DNA of 42,374 nt from Maritimibacter sp. (GCA_002701395.1 NZVC01000016.1:1-42374); one strand, 5' to 3'; positions 33,016 to 41,719 are shown, counted from the first letter of the stretch. Numbers and translations are program-made. The notes: generated by a model not told the origin, from the letters alone.

Positions 33016-34056
33016 ATGAGACTCAAGACTTTGCTTACCACGATTGCGGTCGGGGCCGTGTCGGTCGCGATGGCCGGTTCGGTTGCGGCACAGGAATACA
33101 CCTTCAAGCTGCACCACATGCTGCCGGCCACGTCGCCCGCGCAGAAATCCATGCTGGAACCTTGGGCCGCACAGGTCGAAGAGAACTCTGGCGGTCGCGT
33201 GAAGATCGAGATGTTCCCGGCGATGACCCTTGGCGGCACCCCGCCCGAACTGGTCCAGCAGGCCCGTGACGGCGTCGTCGACATCATCTGGACGGTCAAC
33301 GGCTACACCCCTGGCCAGTTCCCCCGCACCGAGGTGTTCGAACTGCCCGGCGTGTACCTGAACGACATCTCGGCCGCCAACAAGGCGATGTACGACATGT
33401 TCGACGAATACCTCGCCGACGACTACAAAGGTCTCGAGGTGATGTGGCTGCACGTGCACGCCGGTCAGGCGATCATGTCGGTCGACACCGAGATCCGCTC
33501 GCCCGAGGACATGTCCGGCCTGAAGATCCGCATCCCGTCGCGGACCGGCGGCTGGGTCATCGAAGCGCTGGGCGCCTCGCCGATCGCCATGCCGGTCCCC
33601 GAGGTTCCCGCCGCGCTGTCGAAGAAGGTCGTCGACGCCACCTTCCTGCCGTGGGAGATCATCCCGGTGATCAAGGCGCAGGACCAGATCCAGTACTTCA
33701 TCGAGGGCGCCAACGAGACCCGTTTCGGCACCACCACCTTCCAGGTTTCGATGAACCAAGGGAAATGGGACAGCCTGCCTGACGACATCAAGGCCGCGTT
33801 CAAGGACGCTTCTGGCCGCGAGTGGTGGGACGAGGTCGGCAACGTGTGGCGTGCCGGCGATGACTTCGGCATCAAGATGGCCGAAGATTCGGGCCGCGAG
33901 CACATCATGCTGAGCGAGGAAGAGACCAACGCGTTCATCACGGCGCTCGAGCCGGTGCAGGACCGCTGGATCGAAGAAGTCACCGCAAAAGGCATGGACG
34001 GTGCGGCCCTTGTCGAGATGGCCAAAGAAACCATCGCAGAGAACACCGACAAGTAA
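33016..34056 (+). CDS. dctP: TRAP transporter substrate-binding protein (DctP family)
   Basis: A 346-residue periplasmic solute-binding protein. It has a signal peptide (1-25, cut after SVAAQ), then the two-lobe DctP fold. Family blocks are YTFKLHHMLPATSPAQKSMLEPWAAQVEENSGGRVKIEMFPAMTLGG, VVDIIWTVNGYTPGQFPR and LKIRIPSRTGGWVIEALGASPIAMPVPEV, the last with the arginines that usually hold a carboxylate. The ligand is therefore probably an organic acid or a zwitterion, but not identified. AAGGGAGG lies 6 nt before the ATG. The stop codon overlaps the next start (TAATG). It forms an operon with dctQ, dctM and a MetE-like gene, after a GntR regulator. Confidence 0.94.
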   Translation: MRLKTLLTTIAVGAVSVAMAGSVAAQEYTFKLHHMLPATSPAQKSMLEPWAAQVEENSGGRVKIEMFPAMTLGGTPPELVQQARDGVVDIIWTVNGYTPGQFPRTEVFELPGVYLNDISAANKAMYDMFDEYLADDYKGLEVMWLHVHAGQAIMSVDTEIRSPEDMSGLKIRIPSRTGGWVIEALGASPIAMPVPEVPAALSKKVVDATFLPWEIIPVIKAQDQIQYFIEGANETRFGTTTFQVSMNQGKWDSLPDDIKAAFKDASGREWWDEVGNVWRAGDDFGIKMAEDSGREHIMLSEEETNAFITALEPVQDRWIEEVTAKGMDGAALVEMAKETIAENTDK

Positions 34057-34565
34057 TGGCGGACGCATACGCATCCGGGACGAGGCTTCACGGCCTCGTC
34101 CTTCGCATCACGACCGGCTGGGCGATCCTGGGCGGTCTGGTGCTTATGGCCGTGGTGGCGGTGAACGTCGCTTCAGTGGTCGGGGCCGCCGTGTTCAACT
34201 CGGCCGTCCCCGGCGACTTTGAAATGACCGAGCTTGGCGTCGCCATCGCCGCCTTCTCTTTCCTTCCCTACTGCCAGATTGCCGGGCTGAACGTGTCGGC
34301 CGACATCTTCACCGCCCGCGCGTCCAAGTTCTGGCTGTCTCTTTTCTCGCTGCTGGGCGCGCTGGTGGCCCTGGGCTTTGGCGCGATCCTGCTGTGGCGC
34401 ATGTACTATGGCATGCTCGACAAGCAGACCTACGGGGAAACCACCGCAATCCTGTCGATCCCGACCTGGTACGGCTATCTGCTGGTGCTGCCTTCGCTGG
34501 CGCTGCTGGTGCTGGCGTCCTTCGCGTCCGTCGTCGACTCGGTCTCTAACATGGCCAAAAGGTAA
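34056..34565 (+). CDS. dctQ: TRAP transporter small permease (DctQ family)
   Basis: A 169-residue inner-membrane protein with four hydrophobic segments (about 19-42, 60-78, 92-115, 137-160) as in DctQ small permeases. It couples with the large permease for sodium-driven uptake. The conserved region FEMTELGVAIAAFSFLPYCQIAGLNVSADIFTARAS is the family block. Its ATG overlaps the dctP stop by one base, giving coupled translation. It is separated from dctM by 6 bp. Confidence 0.92.
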   Translation: MADAYASGTRLHGLVLRITTGWAILGGLVLMAVVAVNVASVVGAAVFNSAVPGDFEMTELGVAIAAFSFLPYCQIAGLNVSADIFTARASKFWLSLFSLLGALVALGFGAILLWRMYYGMLDKQTYGETTAILSIPTWYGYLLVLPSLALLVLASFASVVDSVSNMAKR

Positions 34566-34571
34566 CGCTTT

Positions 34572-35927
34572 ATGGACCCGATTACTCTGGGCATCCTCAG
34601 CCTCGTCGTCCTTGTCGCGCTGATCGCGATCCGGATTCCCATCGGCTATTCGATGATCCTCGTGGGCGGCTTCGGCATCATGTACATGAACGGCCCCGCC
34701 CTGCTGTTTAACCAGCTTAAGACGCTGGGCTGGGGCGTGTTCTCGGGCTACAGCCTGTCGGTCGTGCCGATGTTCATCCTGATGGGCGCGCTGGCGTCCC
34801 GCGCGGGCCTGTCGCAGGCGCTGTTCAGAGGCGCGAACGCGTGGCTGGGCTGGATGCGCGGCGGCACCGCGATGGCCGCGATCGCCGGCTGTGCCGGGTT
34901 CGGCGCCGTGTGCGGGTCCTCGCTGGCGACCGCCTCGACGATGGGCAAGGTCGCCCTTCCGGAACTCAAGCGGTACAACTACTCGGGCGCGCTGGCGACC
35001 GGATCGCTGGCCGCGGGCGGCGTGCTGGGCATCCTGATCCCGCCATCGGTCGTGCTGATCATCTACGCGATCCTTGTCGAGGCGAACATCGTCACCATGT
35101 TCGCGGCCGCGATGCTGCCCGGCCTGCTGGCCGTGGTGTTGTTCATCCTGACCATCGCGATCTACGTCTGGTTCAAGCCCGAAGCCGGGCCGCGCCACAG
35201 CGGCGTCGACTTCCAGGAATGGCGCGATGCGACCATCGGCATGATCCCGGTCATCGTGATCTTCGGCCTTGTGCTTGGCGGCATCTACGGCGGGTTCTTC
35301 AACCCGACCCCCGCCGCTGCCGTCGGCGCGGCGCTGGTCTGGATCTACGGCACCGCCAAGGGGCGCCTGAATCTGCCGGCGATCTTCGACTCGCTGAAGG
35401 AAACCGCGGGCACCACCGGCATGATCTACCTGATCCTCATCGGCGCAGAGCTGATGAAGATCTTCATGTCGCGGATCGGCCTGCCGCAGGCCACCGCCGA
35501 ATGGATCGCCGGATCGGGCCTTGCCCCGTTCGTGGTCATGGCGATCCTGCTGGTCGCGCTGATCCTGCTGGGCTGCCTGATGGACTCGCTTTCGATGATC
35601 CTGCTGGTGATCCCGTTCTTCTGGCCGGTTCTGGTCGAGATCAACGGCGGTCTCTACGTGGGCGCCGAAGGATCCGGGTTCGGCATGTCCACCGAGGACC
35701 TGAAGATCTGGTTCGGGATCTTAGCCCTGATCGTCGTGGAACTCGGGCTGATTACGCCACCCGTGGGAATGAACGTGTTCGTCATCTCGGCGCTGGCGAA
35801 GGACACCCCGATGACCGAGACGTTCAAGGGCGTACTGCCCTTCTTCGGAGCGGAACTGGTTCGCGTGGCGATCCTGTTCGCGTTCCCCGCCGTCACGTTG
35901 TGGCTGCCGCAGATCATCGGCAGTTGA
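34572..35927 (+). CDS. dctM: TRAP transporter large permease (DctM family)
   Basis: A 451-residue membrane protein, the ion-coupled transport channel of the TRAP system, with about twelve membrane segments. Family marks are VPMFILMGALASRAGLSQALFRGANAWLGWMRGGTAMAAIAGCAGFGAVCGSSLATASTMGKVALPEL in the front half and GVLGILIPPSVVLIIYAIL, LGCLMDSLSMILLVIPFFWPV and ELGLITPPVGMNVFV later. The length (451) is at the long end of normal. It is the last transporter gene. A 116-bp gap with a strong hairpin separates it from the MetE-like methyltransferase. Confidence 0.95.
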   Translation: MDPITLGILSLVVLVALIAIRIPIGYSMILVGGFGIMYMNGPALLFNQLKTLGWGVFSGYSLSVVPMFILMGALASRAGLSQALFRGANAWLGWMRGGTAMAAIAGCAGFGAVCGSSLATASTMGKVALPELKRYNYSGALATGSLAAGGVLGILIPPSVVLIIYAILVEANIVTMFAAAMLPGLLAVVLFILTIAIYVWFKPEAGPRHSGVDFQEWRDATIGMIPVIVIFGLVLGGIYGGFFNPTPAAAVGAALVWIYGTAKGRLNLPAIFDSLKETAGTTGMIYLILIGAELMKIFMSRIGLPQATAEWIAGSGLAPFVVMAILLVALILLGCLMDSLSMILLVIPFFWPVLVEINGGLYVGAEGSGFGMSTEDLKIWFGILALIVVELGLITPPVGMNVFVISALAKDTPMTETFKGVLPFFGAELVRVAILFAFPAVTLWLPQIIGS

Positions 35928-35940
35928 TGACACGATCATC

Positions 35941-35965
35941 GGCGGCGCGCGATCCGCGTGCCGCC
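35941..35965 (+). other. Strong hairpin between dctM and the MetE-like gene
   Basis: An 11-bp GC stem, GGCGGCGCGCG/CGCGTGCCGCC with one G-U pair and loop ATC, and no T-run. It could protect the upstream mRNA end or reduce read-through into the methyltransferase gene. GTGCC/GGCAC (36008-36023) may form a second hairpin close to the next start. Confidence 0.5.
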
Positions 35966-36043
35966 GGACCCTTGCGCCTGTGTCTCTGAATACGGGTGCA
36001 AAGACTGTGCCGCACCCGGCACGCACCGAAACGGAGCCATTGA

Positions 36044-37159
36044 ATGACAGATCTTAAACCACCCTTCCGCGCAGACCACGTCGGCAGCCTGCTGCGTCCC
36101 GCGTCCATCGTGGAAGCACGCAAGAAATTCTATCAGGACAAGTCGATCGACGCGGCCGAGCTGAAGGCGGTCGAGGATGCCGCCATCCCCGAACTGATCA
36201 AGATGCAGGAAGACGTGGGGCTGAAGGCCGTCACCGACGGCGAGGCGCGCCGGTCGTTCTGGCACTATGACTTCATGGGTATGCTGACCGGGCTGGATCT
36301 GGACGAACGCGATGAAGGCGTTCAGTTCGCGGGCGTCAAGCTGCGCCCGATCTACCCGACCATCACCAGCAAGCTCGACTTCCCCGAAGACCACCCGATG
36401 ATCGAACACTTCAAGTTCGTCGCCGAGAACACCAAGGTGGTCCCGAAGATCTCGATCCCCGGCCCGTCCTGCTGCCACTTCCGCACCGCGCCGGAAGACA
36501 TCCATGTGCCCGAGTACAAGGAAGACCCGCAGGCGCTGTTCGCCGATCTGGCAGCGACGTACAAAAAGGCCGTCGATACCTTCTATAAGGCCGGTTGCCG
36601 CTATCTGCAGATGGACGACATCTTCTTCGCCTATCTCTGCGACCCCAAGCACCGCGCCGAGAAAGTCGCCAACGGACAAGACCCCGACTGGCTGATCGAA
36701 CGCTATTCCTGGATGCTGCGCGAGGCGATCAAGGACCGTCCGTCCGACATGTACATCGGGATGCACATGTGCCGCGGCAACTTCCGGTCGACCCACGCCG
36801 CCGAGGGCGCCTATGACCTTGCGGCCGAGTCGATCTTCTCGACCGGCGTCGATATCTTCTTCATGGAATACGACACCGACCGCGCTGGCGGGCTGGAGCC
36901 GCTGAAGCTGCTGCCCAAGGGCAACCAGATCGTTCTGCCGGGCTTCATCACCACCAAGTCGGCCGAGCTGGAAGACATCGACTGGCTGAAGTCCAAGTTC
37001 GACGAGGCGTCGAAATACGTCGACATCAACCAGCTGGGCATCGCGCCCCAGTGCGGCTTTGCCTCGACCGAGGAAGGCAACTCGATTACGCCCGACGACC
37101 AGAAGCGCAAGCTGGAACTTGTCGTGAAGACCGCCGAGGCGATCTGGGGCGGCGTCTGA
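36044..37159 (+). CDS. Cobalamin-independent methionine synthase-like methyltransferase (MetE C-terminal family)
   Basis: A 371-residue zinc methyltransferase-like protein related to the catalytic carboxy half of MetE only (the amino half that binds polyglutamyl folate is absent), as in YxjG/YxjH and core-MetE proteins. The zinc ligands line up: His241 and Cys243 in GMHMCRGN, Glu275 in FFMEYD, Cys337 in APQCGF; the catalytic Asp191/192 is in YLQMDDIFF. DHVGSLLRP at 11-19 is the family start. It probably moves a methyl group to a thiol such as homocysteine, but donor and acceptor are unknown. Being downstream of a TRAP transporter and GntR regulator, it may act on a methylated compound that is imported by it. 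A terminator-like hairpin follows. Confidence 0.9.
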   Translation: MTDLKPPFRADHVGSLLRPASIVEARKKFYQDKSIDAAELKAVEDAAIPELIKMQEDVGLKAVTDGEARRSFWHYDFMGMLTGLDLDERDEGVQFAGVKLRPIYPTITSKLDFPEDHPMIEHFKFVAENTKVVPKISIPGPSCCHFRTAPEDIHVPEYKEDPQALFADLAATYKKAVDTFYKAGCRYLQMDDIFFAYLCDPKHRAEKVANGQDPDWLIERYSWMLREAIKDRPSDMYIGMHMCRGNFRSTHAAEGAYDLAAESIFSTGVDIFFMEYDTDRAGGLEPLKLLPKGNQIVLPGFITTKSAELEDIDWLKSKFDEASKYVDINQLGIAPQCGFASTEEGNSITPDDQKRKLELVVKTAEAIWGGV

Positions 37160-37169
37160 TCGCATCCAC

Positions 37170-37200
37170 GACCCCTGCCTGCCGGGCGGGGGTCACCCCT
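37170..37200 (+). terminator. Probable terminator of the TRAP/MetE-like operon
   Basis: GACCCCTGCC (37170-37179) pairs with GGCGGGGGTC (37185-37194) with one T-G pair and a 5-nt loop, followed by ACCCCTTTGT. It begins ten bases after the stop codon. Confidence 0.6.
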
Positions 37201-37217
37201 TTGTCAGCGGAACCCCG

Positions 37218-37248
37218 TTGACCTTCCCCCTGCTGGAACCCTTACGCC
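37218..37248 (+). promoter_or_regulatory. CueR-type promoter of the cytochrome c gene
   Basis: TTGACC, a 19-bp spacer and TACGCC. The spacer (37224-37242) begins TTCC and contains TGGAA, in register with the copA promoter at 37769-37799. The overlong 19-bp spacer with an internal TTCC/GGAA dyad is the hallmark of MerR-family activators such as CueR. Confidence 0.65.
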
Positions 37249-37278
37249 CTGTCGGACCGTCACCGACCAGAGGCCCCG

Positions 37279-37743
37279 ATGTCCGGCAAACTTCTTCGTA
37301 CCTTTACCCTCGCCCTGATCTGCGCCCCGCTCGCGGGCCATGCGCAAGCGCCCCGGATGCCCGACGACGCCGACCCGGCGCGCGGCGAAACGCTGTACGC
37401 CGAGAACTGCGCCAGCTGCCACGGCGCCGATCTTGAAGGCGAAGCCCCCGACTGGCGCACCGCCAAGGAAGACGGCACCCTGCCCGCCCCGCCCCATGAC
37501 GAAACCGGACACACGTGGCACCACGGTGATATCCACCTGTTCGCCTACACGCTTCTGGGCGGCGAGGAGTCCTTGCGCCGCATGGGCATCGAAGGCGTGC
37601 CCAGCGCGATGCCGGCGTTCCAAGAGACGCTGACCGAGGCCGAGATCTGGGACATTCTCGCCTTCATCAAATCCACATGGCCGCGCCGCATCCGGAATGC
37701 GCAAAAGGAACGGTCAGACGCGGAACGCATGTCGATGGAGTGA
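37279..37743 (+). CDS. Periplasmic c-type cytochrome, probably copper-induced
   Basis: A 154-residue class I cytochrome c. Signal peptide 1-24 (cut after GHAQA), heme site CASCH (Cys44, Cys47, His48), and Met111 in GVPSAMPAFQ as probable sixth ligand. The block ETGHTWHHGDIHLFAYTLLGG is rich in His, which might bind metal. The helix TEAEIWDILAFIKSTWP closes the fold. Similar cytochromes occur beside copper-resistance genes in this group; here it is 86 bp upstream of copA and has its own CueR-type promoter. A role in periplasmic copper handling or respiration under copper stress is inferred. GAGG precedes the ATG. Confidence 0.88.
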   Translation: MSGKLLRTFTLALICAPLAGHAQAPRMPDDADPARGETLYAENCASCHGADLEGEAPDWRTAKEDGTLPAPPHDETGHTWHHGDIHLFAYTLLGGEESLRRMGIEGVPSAMPAFQETLTEAEIWDILAFIKSTWPRRIRNAQKERSDAERMSME

Positions 37744-37768
37744 TCGGGGTCTTTCTGCAAATGGCCCC

Positions 37769-37799
37769 TTAACCTTCCAGTGACTGGAAACCTTATGTC
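37769..37799 (+). promoter_or_regulatory. CueR operator/promoter of copA
   Basis: TTAACC (-35), spacer TTCCAGTGACTGGAAACCT of exactly 19 bp, then TATGTC (-10). TTCCAGT-G-ACTGGAA is a perfect 7-bp dyad. This is the classic MerR-type arrangement in which the activator untwists the spacer when it binds Cu(I). Confidence 0.85.
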
Positions 37800-37829
37800 C
37801 CTAGCCGAACCAGAAAACGGCAGGGTGCC

Positions 37830-40268
37830 ATGACCGATCTCACACTGAATATCCAAGGTATGCACTGCGCATCATGCGTCGGCCGCGTCGAGAAGACGCT
37901 GCGCGGCGTACCCGGTGTGCGCGAAGCGAACGTGAACCTTGCGACCGAACAGGGGCGCGTCAGCTTCGACGACCCCGCCACGACGGACGACATCCTTGCC
38001 GCCCTGCTCAAGACGGGGAACCCCGCCTCGGTCGAAGAGGTGACCCTGGACATCGACGGGATGCACTGCGCGTCCTGCGTCGGCCGGGTCGAAAAGGCCC
38101 TGCGCGCCGCCCCCGGCGTGGTCGAGGCCAACGTGAACCTTGCCACCGAATCCGCGCTGGTGCGCTATCTGCCCGGCGCGGTGACGCCACAGGCGCTTGC
38201 GGGCTATGGCTCGGACAGCGGATACAAGACGAAACTGCGGTCTAGTGACGATCATTCGCATCACGACCACATGGCCCACACCAAGGCCGAGGATGCCGCG
38301 CGCCTGAAACGCGCGACGCTGCTGGCGGCCATTCTGGCCCTGCCGGTGTTCGTGATCGAGATGGGCAGCCACGTCATCCCCGGGATGCACGAGCTGGTGA
38401 TGAACACCATCGGGATGCAGACCAGCCGCATCCTGCAATTCGTGCTGACCACGATCATCCTTGTCGGGCCCGGCCGCGAATTCTATCGCATCGGCATCCC
38501 CGCCCTGCTGCGCGCCGCGCCCGAGATGAACTCGCTGGTCGCGCTGGGGACGGCGGCGGCCTATCTGTATTCCGTCGTCGCGACCTTCGCGCCGGGTGTG
38601 CTGCCCGAAGGGGCCGCCAACGTCTATTTCGAATCCGCCGCCGTCATCGTGGTGCTGATCCTGCTGGGCCGCTGGCTTGAAGCCCGCGCCAAGGGCCGCA
38701 CCGGCGCGGCGATCCGCAAACTGATCGCGCTGCAGCCCGACACCGCGCGGGTCGAGCGTGACGGCAAGACCATCGACCGCCCCATCGCCGAGATCGTGAA
38801 GGGCGACACGATCCACGTCCGCCCCGGCGAACGCATCGCTGTTGATGGCGCGGTCGTGTCCGGCGACAGCCATGTCGACGAAAGCATGATCAGTGGCGAA
38901 CCCCTTCCCGTGCACAAGACCGAGGGCGACGCGGTCACCGGCGGGACCGTCAACGGCGCCGGGGCGCTGGTGTTCCGCGCCACCCATGTCGGCGCCGAGA
39001 CGACGCTGTCGCGTATCGTCGCGATGGTCGAACAGGCGCAGGGCGCCAAGCTTCCGATCCAAAGCGTCGTAGACCGTATCACCGCGTGGTTCGTCCCCGC
39101 CGTCATCGCCGCCGCGCTGCTGACGCTGGCCGCGTGGCTGGTGTTCGGCCCCGGCGGCGGCCACGCGATCGTCGCCGCGGTCGCGGTTCTGATCATCGCC
39201 TGCCCCTGCGCAATGGGCCTTGCCGTGCCCACCTCGATCATGGTCGGCACCGGCCGCGCCGCCGAACTGGGCGTGCTGTTCCGTAAGGGCGACGCCCTGC
39301 AGGCGCTTCAAGGCGTGGGCGTCGTCGCGTTGGACAAGACCGGCACCGTGACCGAGGGCCGGTCCGAACTGACCGACATCGTCGTGACCGGCGACCTGTC
39401 CGAAGATAAGGTGCTGCGCTCTGCCGCCGCCGTTGAAGGCCAGTCCGAACATCCGGTCGCGCAGGCCCTGCTGCGCGCGGCCGAGGCGAAGGGTCTGGAG
39501 CTTCCCGCGGTCGAGGGGTTCCGCTCGATCACCGGCTACGGCGTCGAAGCCACCGTCGAGGGCCGCAAGGTCACGGTCGGCGCACGCCGTCTGATGGAGC
39601 GCGAGGGAATAGACACCACCGCCGCCGTGATCGAAGGCGCCGGCAAGACGCCACTGTACGTCGCCGTCGATGGCACCCTTGCCGCCGCCGTTGCAGTCTC
39701 TGACCCGGTGAAATCCACCAGCCGCGCCGCCATCGCCGCGCTGCACGACATGGGTCTGAAAGTCGCGATGATCACCGGCGACGCACAGTCCACCGCCGAG
39801 GCCATCGCCGCCGAGGTCGGCATCGACAAGGTCGTGGCCGAGGTGCTGCCCGACGGCAAGGTCGCCGCGGTCGAGGCGCTGCGCAAGGACGGCGCCAAGC
39901 TCGCCTTCGTCGGCGACGGTATCAACGACGCTCCGGCGCTGGCGGCGGCAGACGTGGGCATTGCAATCGGCACCGGCACCGACGTCGCCATCGAGACGGC
40001 GGACGTGGTCCTGATGTCCGGCGACCTCGGCGGCGTGGCGCGGGCCTTCGGCCTGTCCCGCGCGGTGATGCGCAACATCCACCAGAACCTTGCGTGGGCC
40101 TTCGGCTATAACGTGGCGCTTATCCCCGTGGCGGCGGGCGTACTGTACCCCGCCTTCGGTCTGCAACTGTCGCCGATGCTGGCGGCGGGCGCGATGGCGC
40201 TGTCCAGCGTGTTCGTCCTGTCCAACGCCCTGCGCCTGCGCCGGGCCAACCCGGGAGAAACCGCATGA
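37830..40268 (+). CDS. copA: Copper-exporting P1B-type ATPase
   Basis: An 812-residue Cu(I) efflux pump of the inner membrane. Two amino HMA domains each carry [13 protein letters not shown] (CxxC copper sites, near residues 10-14 and 76-80). A His-rich linker ([11 protein letters not shown]) follows. Of eight membrane segments, the sixth holds the CPC motif [13 protein letters not shown]. The cytosolic parts have the TGE-type loop ([12 protein letters not shown]), the phosphorylated Asp in DKTGTVTEG, the HP motif SEHPVAQAL and the [20 protein letters not shown] hinge. The length is normal for two-HMA CopA. The stop codon overlaps cueR by 4 bp (ATGA). Its promoter shows a CueR site, so it is copper-induced. 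Confidence 0.96.
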   Translation: MTDLTLNIQGMHCASCVGRVEKTLRGVPGVREANVNLATEQGRVSFDDPATTDDILAALLKTGNPASVEEVTLDIDGMHCASCVGRVEKALRAAPGVVEANVNLATESALVRYLPGAVTPQALAGYGSDSGYKTKLRSSDDHSHHDHMAHTKAEDAARLKRATLLAAILALPVFVIEMGSHVIPGMHELVMNTIGMQTSRILQFVLTTIILVGPGREFYRIGIPALLRAAPEMNSLVALGTAAAYLYSVVATFAPGVLPEGAANVYFESAAVIVVLILLGRWLEARAKGRTGAAIRKLIALQPDTARVERDGKTIDRPIAEIVKGDTIHVRPGERIAVDGAVVSGDSHVDESMISGEPLPVHKTEGDAVTGGTVNGAGALVFRATHVGAETTLSRIVAMVEQAQGAKLPIQSVVDRITAWFVPAVIAAALLTLAAWLVFGPGGGHAIVAAVAVLIIACPCAMGLAVPTSIMVGTGRAAELGVLFRKGDALQALQGVGVVALDKTGTVTEGRSELTDIVVTGDLSEDKVLRSAAAVEGQSEHPVAQALLRAAEAKGLELPAVEGFRSITGYGVEATVEGRKVTVGARRLMEREGIDTTAAVIEGAGKTPLYVAVDGTLAAAVAVSDPVKSTSRAAIAALHDMGLKVAMITGDAQSTAEAIAAEVGIDKVVAEVLPDGKVAAVEALRKDGAKLAFVGDGINDAPALAAADVGIAIGTGTDVAIETADVVLMSGDLGGVARAFGLSRAVMRNIHQNLAWAFGYNVALIPVAAGVLYPAFGLQLSPMLAAGAMALSSVFVLSNALRLRRANPGETA

Positions 40269-40660
40269 ACATCTCGGACGCCGCCGACCGCAGTGGCCTG
40301 CCCGCGAAGACCATCCGTTATTACGAGGACATCGGGCTGGTGCGCCCGGACCGCAGCGACAATGGCTATCGCGATTTCGCCGACCGCGACCTGCACAAGC
40401 TGATCTTCCTTGGCCGCGCGCGGGCGCTGGGCTTTACGATCGAAGACTGCCGCGCCCTGCTGGCGCTGTACGAGGACGACGCCCGCGCCAGCGGCGACGT
40501 CAAGCGGATCGCCGAAGGCCACCTTGACCAGATCGGGCAGAAGATCGCGGATCTCGAGGCGATGCGCGCGACGCTGTCGCACCTTGTGGCCTGCTGCCAC
40601 GGCGACGACCGGCCCGACTGCCCGATCCTCGAAGGGCTGGGCGGCCCGGCGCAGACTTGA
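40265..40660 (+). CDS. cueR: Copper-responsive MerR-family activator
   Basis: A 131-residue MerR regulator. The amino winged helix is [29 protein letters not shown] long dimer helix follows, then the copper loop with Cys111 and Cys119 in [13 protein letters not shown], which corresponds to the Cys112/Cys120 pair of E. coli CueR. This supports Cu(I) (and Ag(I)) as the signal, not Hg or Zn. The gene overlaps copA and is transcribed with it, so it controls its own amount through the copA promoter. A short CCCCG/CGGGG hairpin at 40667-40679 may end the unit. Confidence 0.94.
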   Translation: MNISDAADRSGLPAKTIRYYEDIGLVRPDRSDNGYRDFADRDLHKLIFLGRARALGFTIEDCRALLALYEDDARASGDVKRIAEGHLDQIGQKIADLEAMRATLSHLVACCHGDDRPDCPILEGLGGPAQT

Positions 40661-40726
40661 TCTTGGCCCCGTTCCGGGGTGTGTTTCCCGGCAGGGAACG
40701 CCCCTTTCGGGCGGGGAGGAGACATC

Positions 40727-41500
40727 ATGAAGATCGGAACCGCGCTGTTCGACCTGACCGGCCAGCGCGCGCTTGTTACGGGATCAAGTCAAGGCATCGG
40801 CTTTGCGCTGGCCCGCGGGCTGGCCGAGGCGGGCGCCGAGGTCGTGCTGAACGGCCGCGACCCGAACAAGCTGGGCGATGCCGCCGAAACGCTGCGGAAC
40901 GAGGGCCACGCCCCGCATGAACTGCCCTTCGACGTCACCGACCACGACGCGGTCCGCCGCGCCATCGACGGCTTCGAATCCAACACCGGCCCCATCGACG
41001 TCCTTGTGAACAATGCCGGAATGCAGCACCGCGGTCCGCTTGAAGAGTTCCCTTCCGACAGGTTCGAGGCCCTGCTGCAGACCAACGTCGCCAGCGTCTT
41101 TCATGCCGGTCAGGCCGCCGCGCGCCACATGATCGCCCGCGGACGCGGCCGCATCATCAACATCGCCAGCGTCCAGTCGGCGCTGGCCCGCCCCGGTATC
41201 GCACCCTACACGGCGACCAAGGGCGCGGTCGCCAACCTGACCAAGGGCATGGCCACCGACTGGGCCCGGCACGGCCTGACCTGCAACGCCATCGCACCGG
41301 GCTACTTCGACACACCGCTGAACGCCGCGCTGGTGGCCGACCCCGACTTCAGCGCGTGGTTGGAGAAACGCACGCCCGCCGGGCGATGGGGCCGGGTCGA
41401 GGAATTGACCGGCGCCTGCATCTTCCTTGCCTCGGACGCGGCCAGCTTCGTCAACGGTCACGTCCTGTATGTCGACGGCGGGATCACGGCATCGTTGTAG
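40727..41500 (+). CDS. SDR-family oxidoreductase, gluconate 5-dehydrogenase-like
   Basis: A 257-residue classical short-chain dehydrogenase. The cofactor motif TGSSQGIG is at 18-25, the NNAG motif at 95-98, and the catalytic residues are Asn120, Ser148 (NIASVQS), Tyr161 and Lys165 (YTATKG). The tail FVNGHVLYVDGGITASL is standard. The start FDLTGQRALVTGSSQGIGFALARGLAEAGAEVVLNGRD and the AGMQHRGPLEEFP segment resemble gluconate 5-dehydrogenases, but a precise substrate needs alignment. It probably reduces or oxidises a sugar acid. GGGAGGAG is a strong ribosome site before the ATG at 40727. No sugar operon surrounds it. Confidence 0.9.
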   Translation: MKIGTALFDLTGQRALVTGSSQGIGFALARGLAEAGAEVVLNGRDPNKLGDAAETLRNEGHAPHELPFDVTDHDAVRRAIDGFESNTGPIDVLVNNAGMQHRGPLEEFPSDRFEALLQTNVASVFHAGQAAARHMIARGRGRIINIASVQSALARPGIAPYTATKGAVANLTKGMATDWARHGLTCNAIAPGYFDTPLNAALVADPDFSAWLEKRTPAGRWGRVEELTGACIFLASDAASFVNGHVLYVDGGITASL

Positions 41501-41561
41501 GGGGGCTCTGCCCCCGTCACGCCATGCGTGACTCCCCCGGGATATTTCCGGACCAAAGAAG
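41501..41561 (+). repeat. Palindromic intergenic repeat, copy B
   Basis: It begins at the base after the SDR stop codon: GGGGGC-TCT-GCCCCC, then GTCACGC-CAT-GCGTGAC, then TCCCCCGGGATATTT and ACCAAAGAAG. It has the same plan as copy A (7601-7658, minus). The first hairpin could also serve as part of a terminator. Confidence 0.82.
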
Positions 41562-41577
41562 TCGGGAGCGCCATCTG

Positions 41578-41629
41578 CTTCTTTGGTCCGAAAATATCCC
41601 GGGGAGCGCGAGGGGCTGGCCCCTCGCCG
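41578..41629 (-). repeat. Palindromic intergenic repeat, inverted copy C
   Basis: On the minus strand, GAGGGGC-CA-GCCCCTC is followed by TCCCCGGGATATTTTCGG and ACCAAAGAAG. Its last 27 bases match copy B (41535-41561) with one difference and in opposite orientation, separated by 16 bp, so the two copies form one large cruciform-capable structure. Confidence 0.8.
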
Positions 41630-41719
41630 CGCGGCGGCAGCGATGTGCGACACGTTTACAGCCCGCTCGGAAAGGCCTATTCGCCTTGCGAAACGCCAGC
41701 GACACGCGCGGAGCCATTG

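Noticed and set aside
36008..36043. Possible SAM/SAH riboswitch before the MetE-like gene
   Set aside because: The short hairpins there do not show the conserved cores of the SAM-II or SAH riboswitches known from this group.
37872..40166. 764-codon minus-strand open frame
   Set aside because: It is antisense to copA with the same mirror composition (Asp/Gly/His-rich) and no ribosome site.
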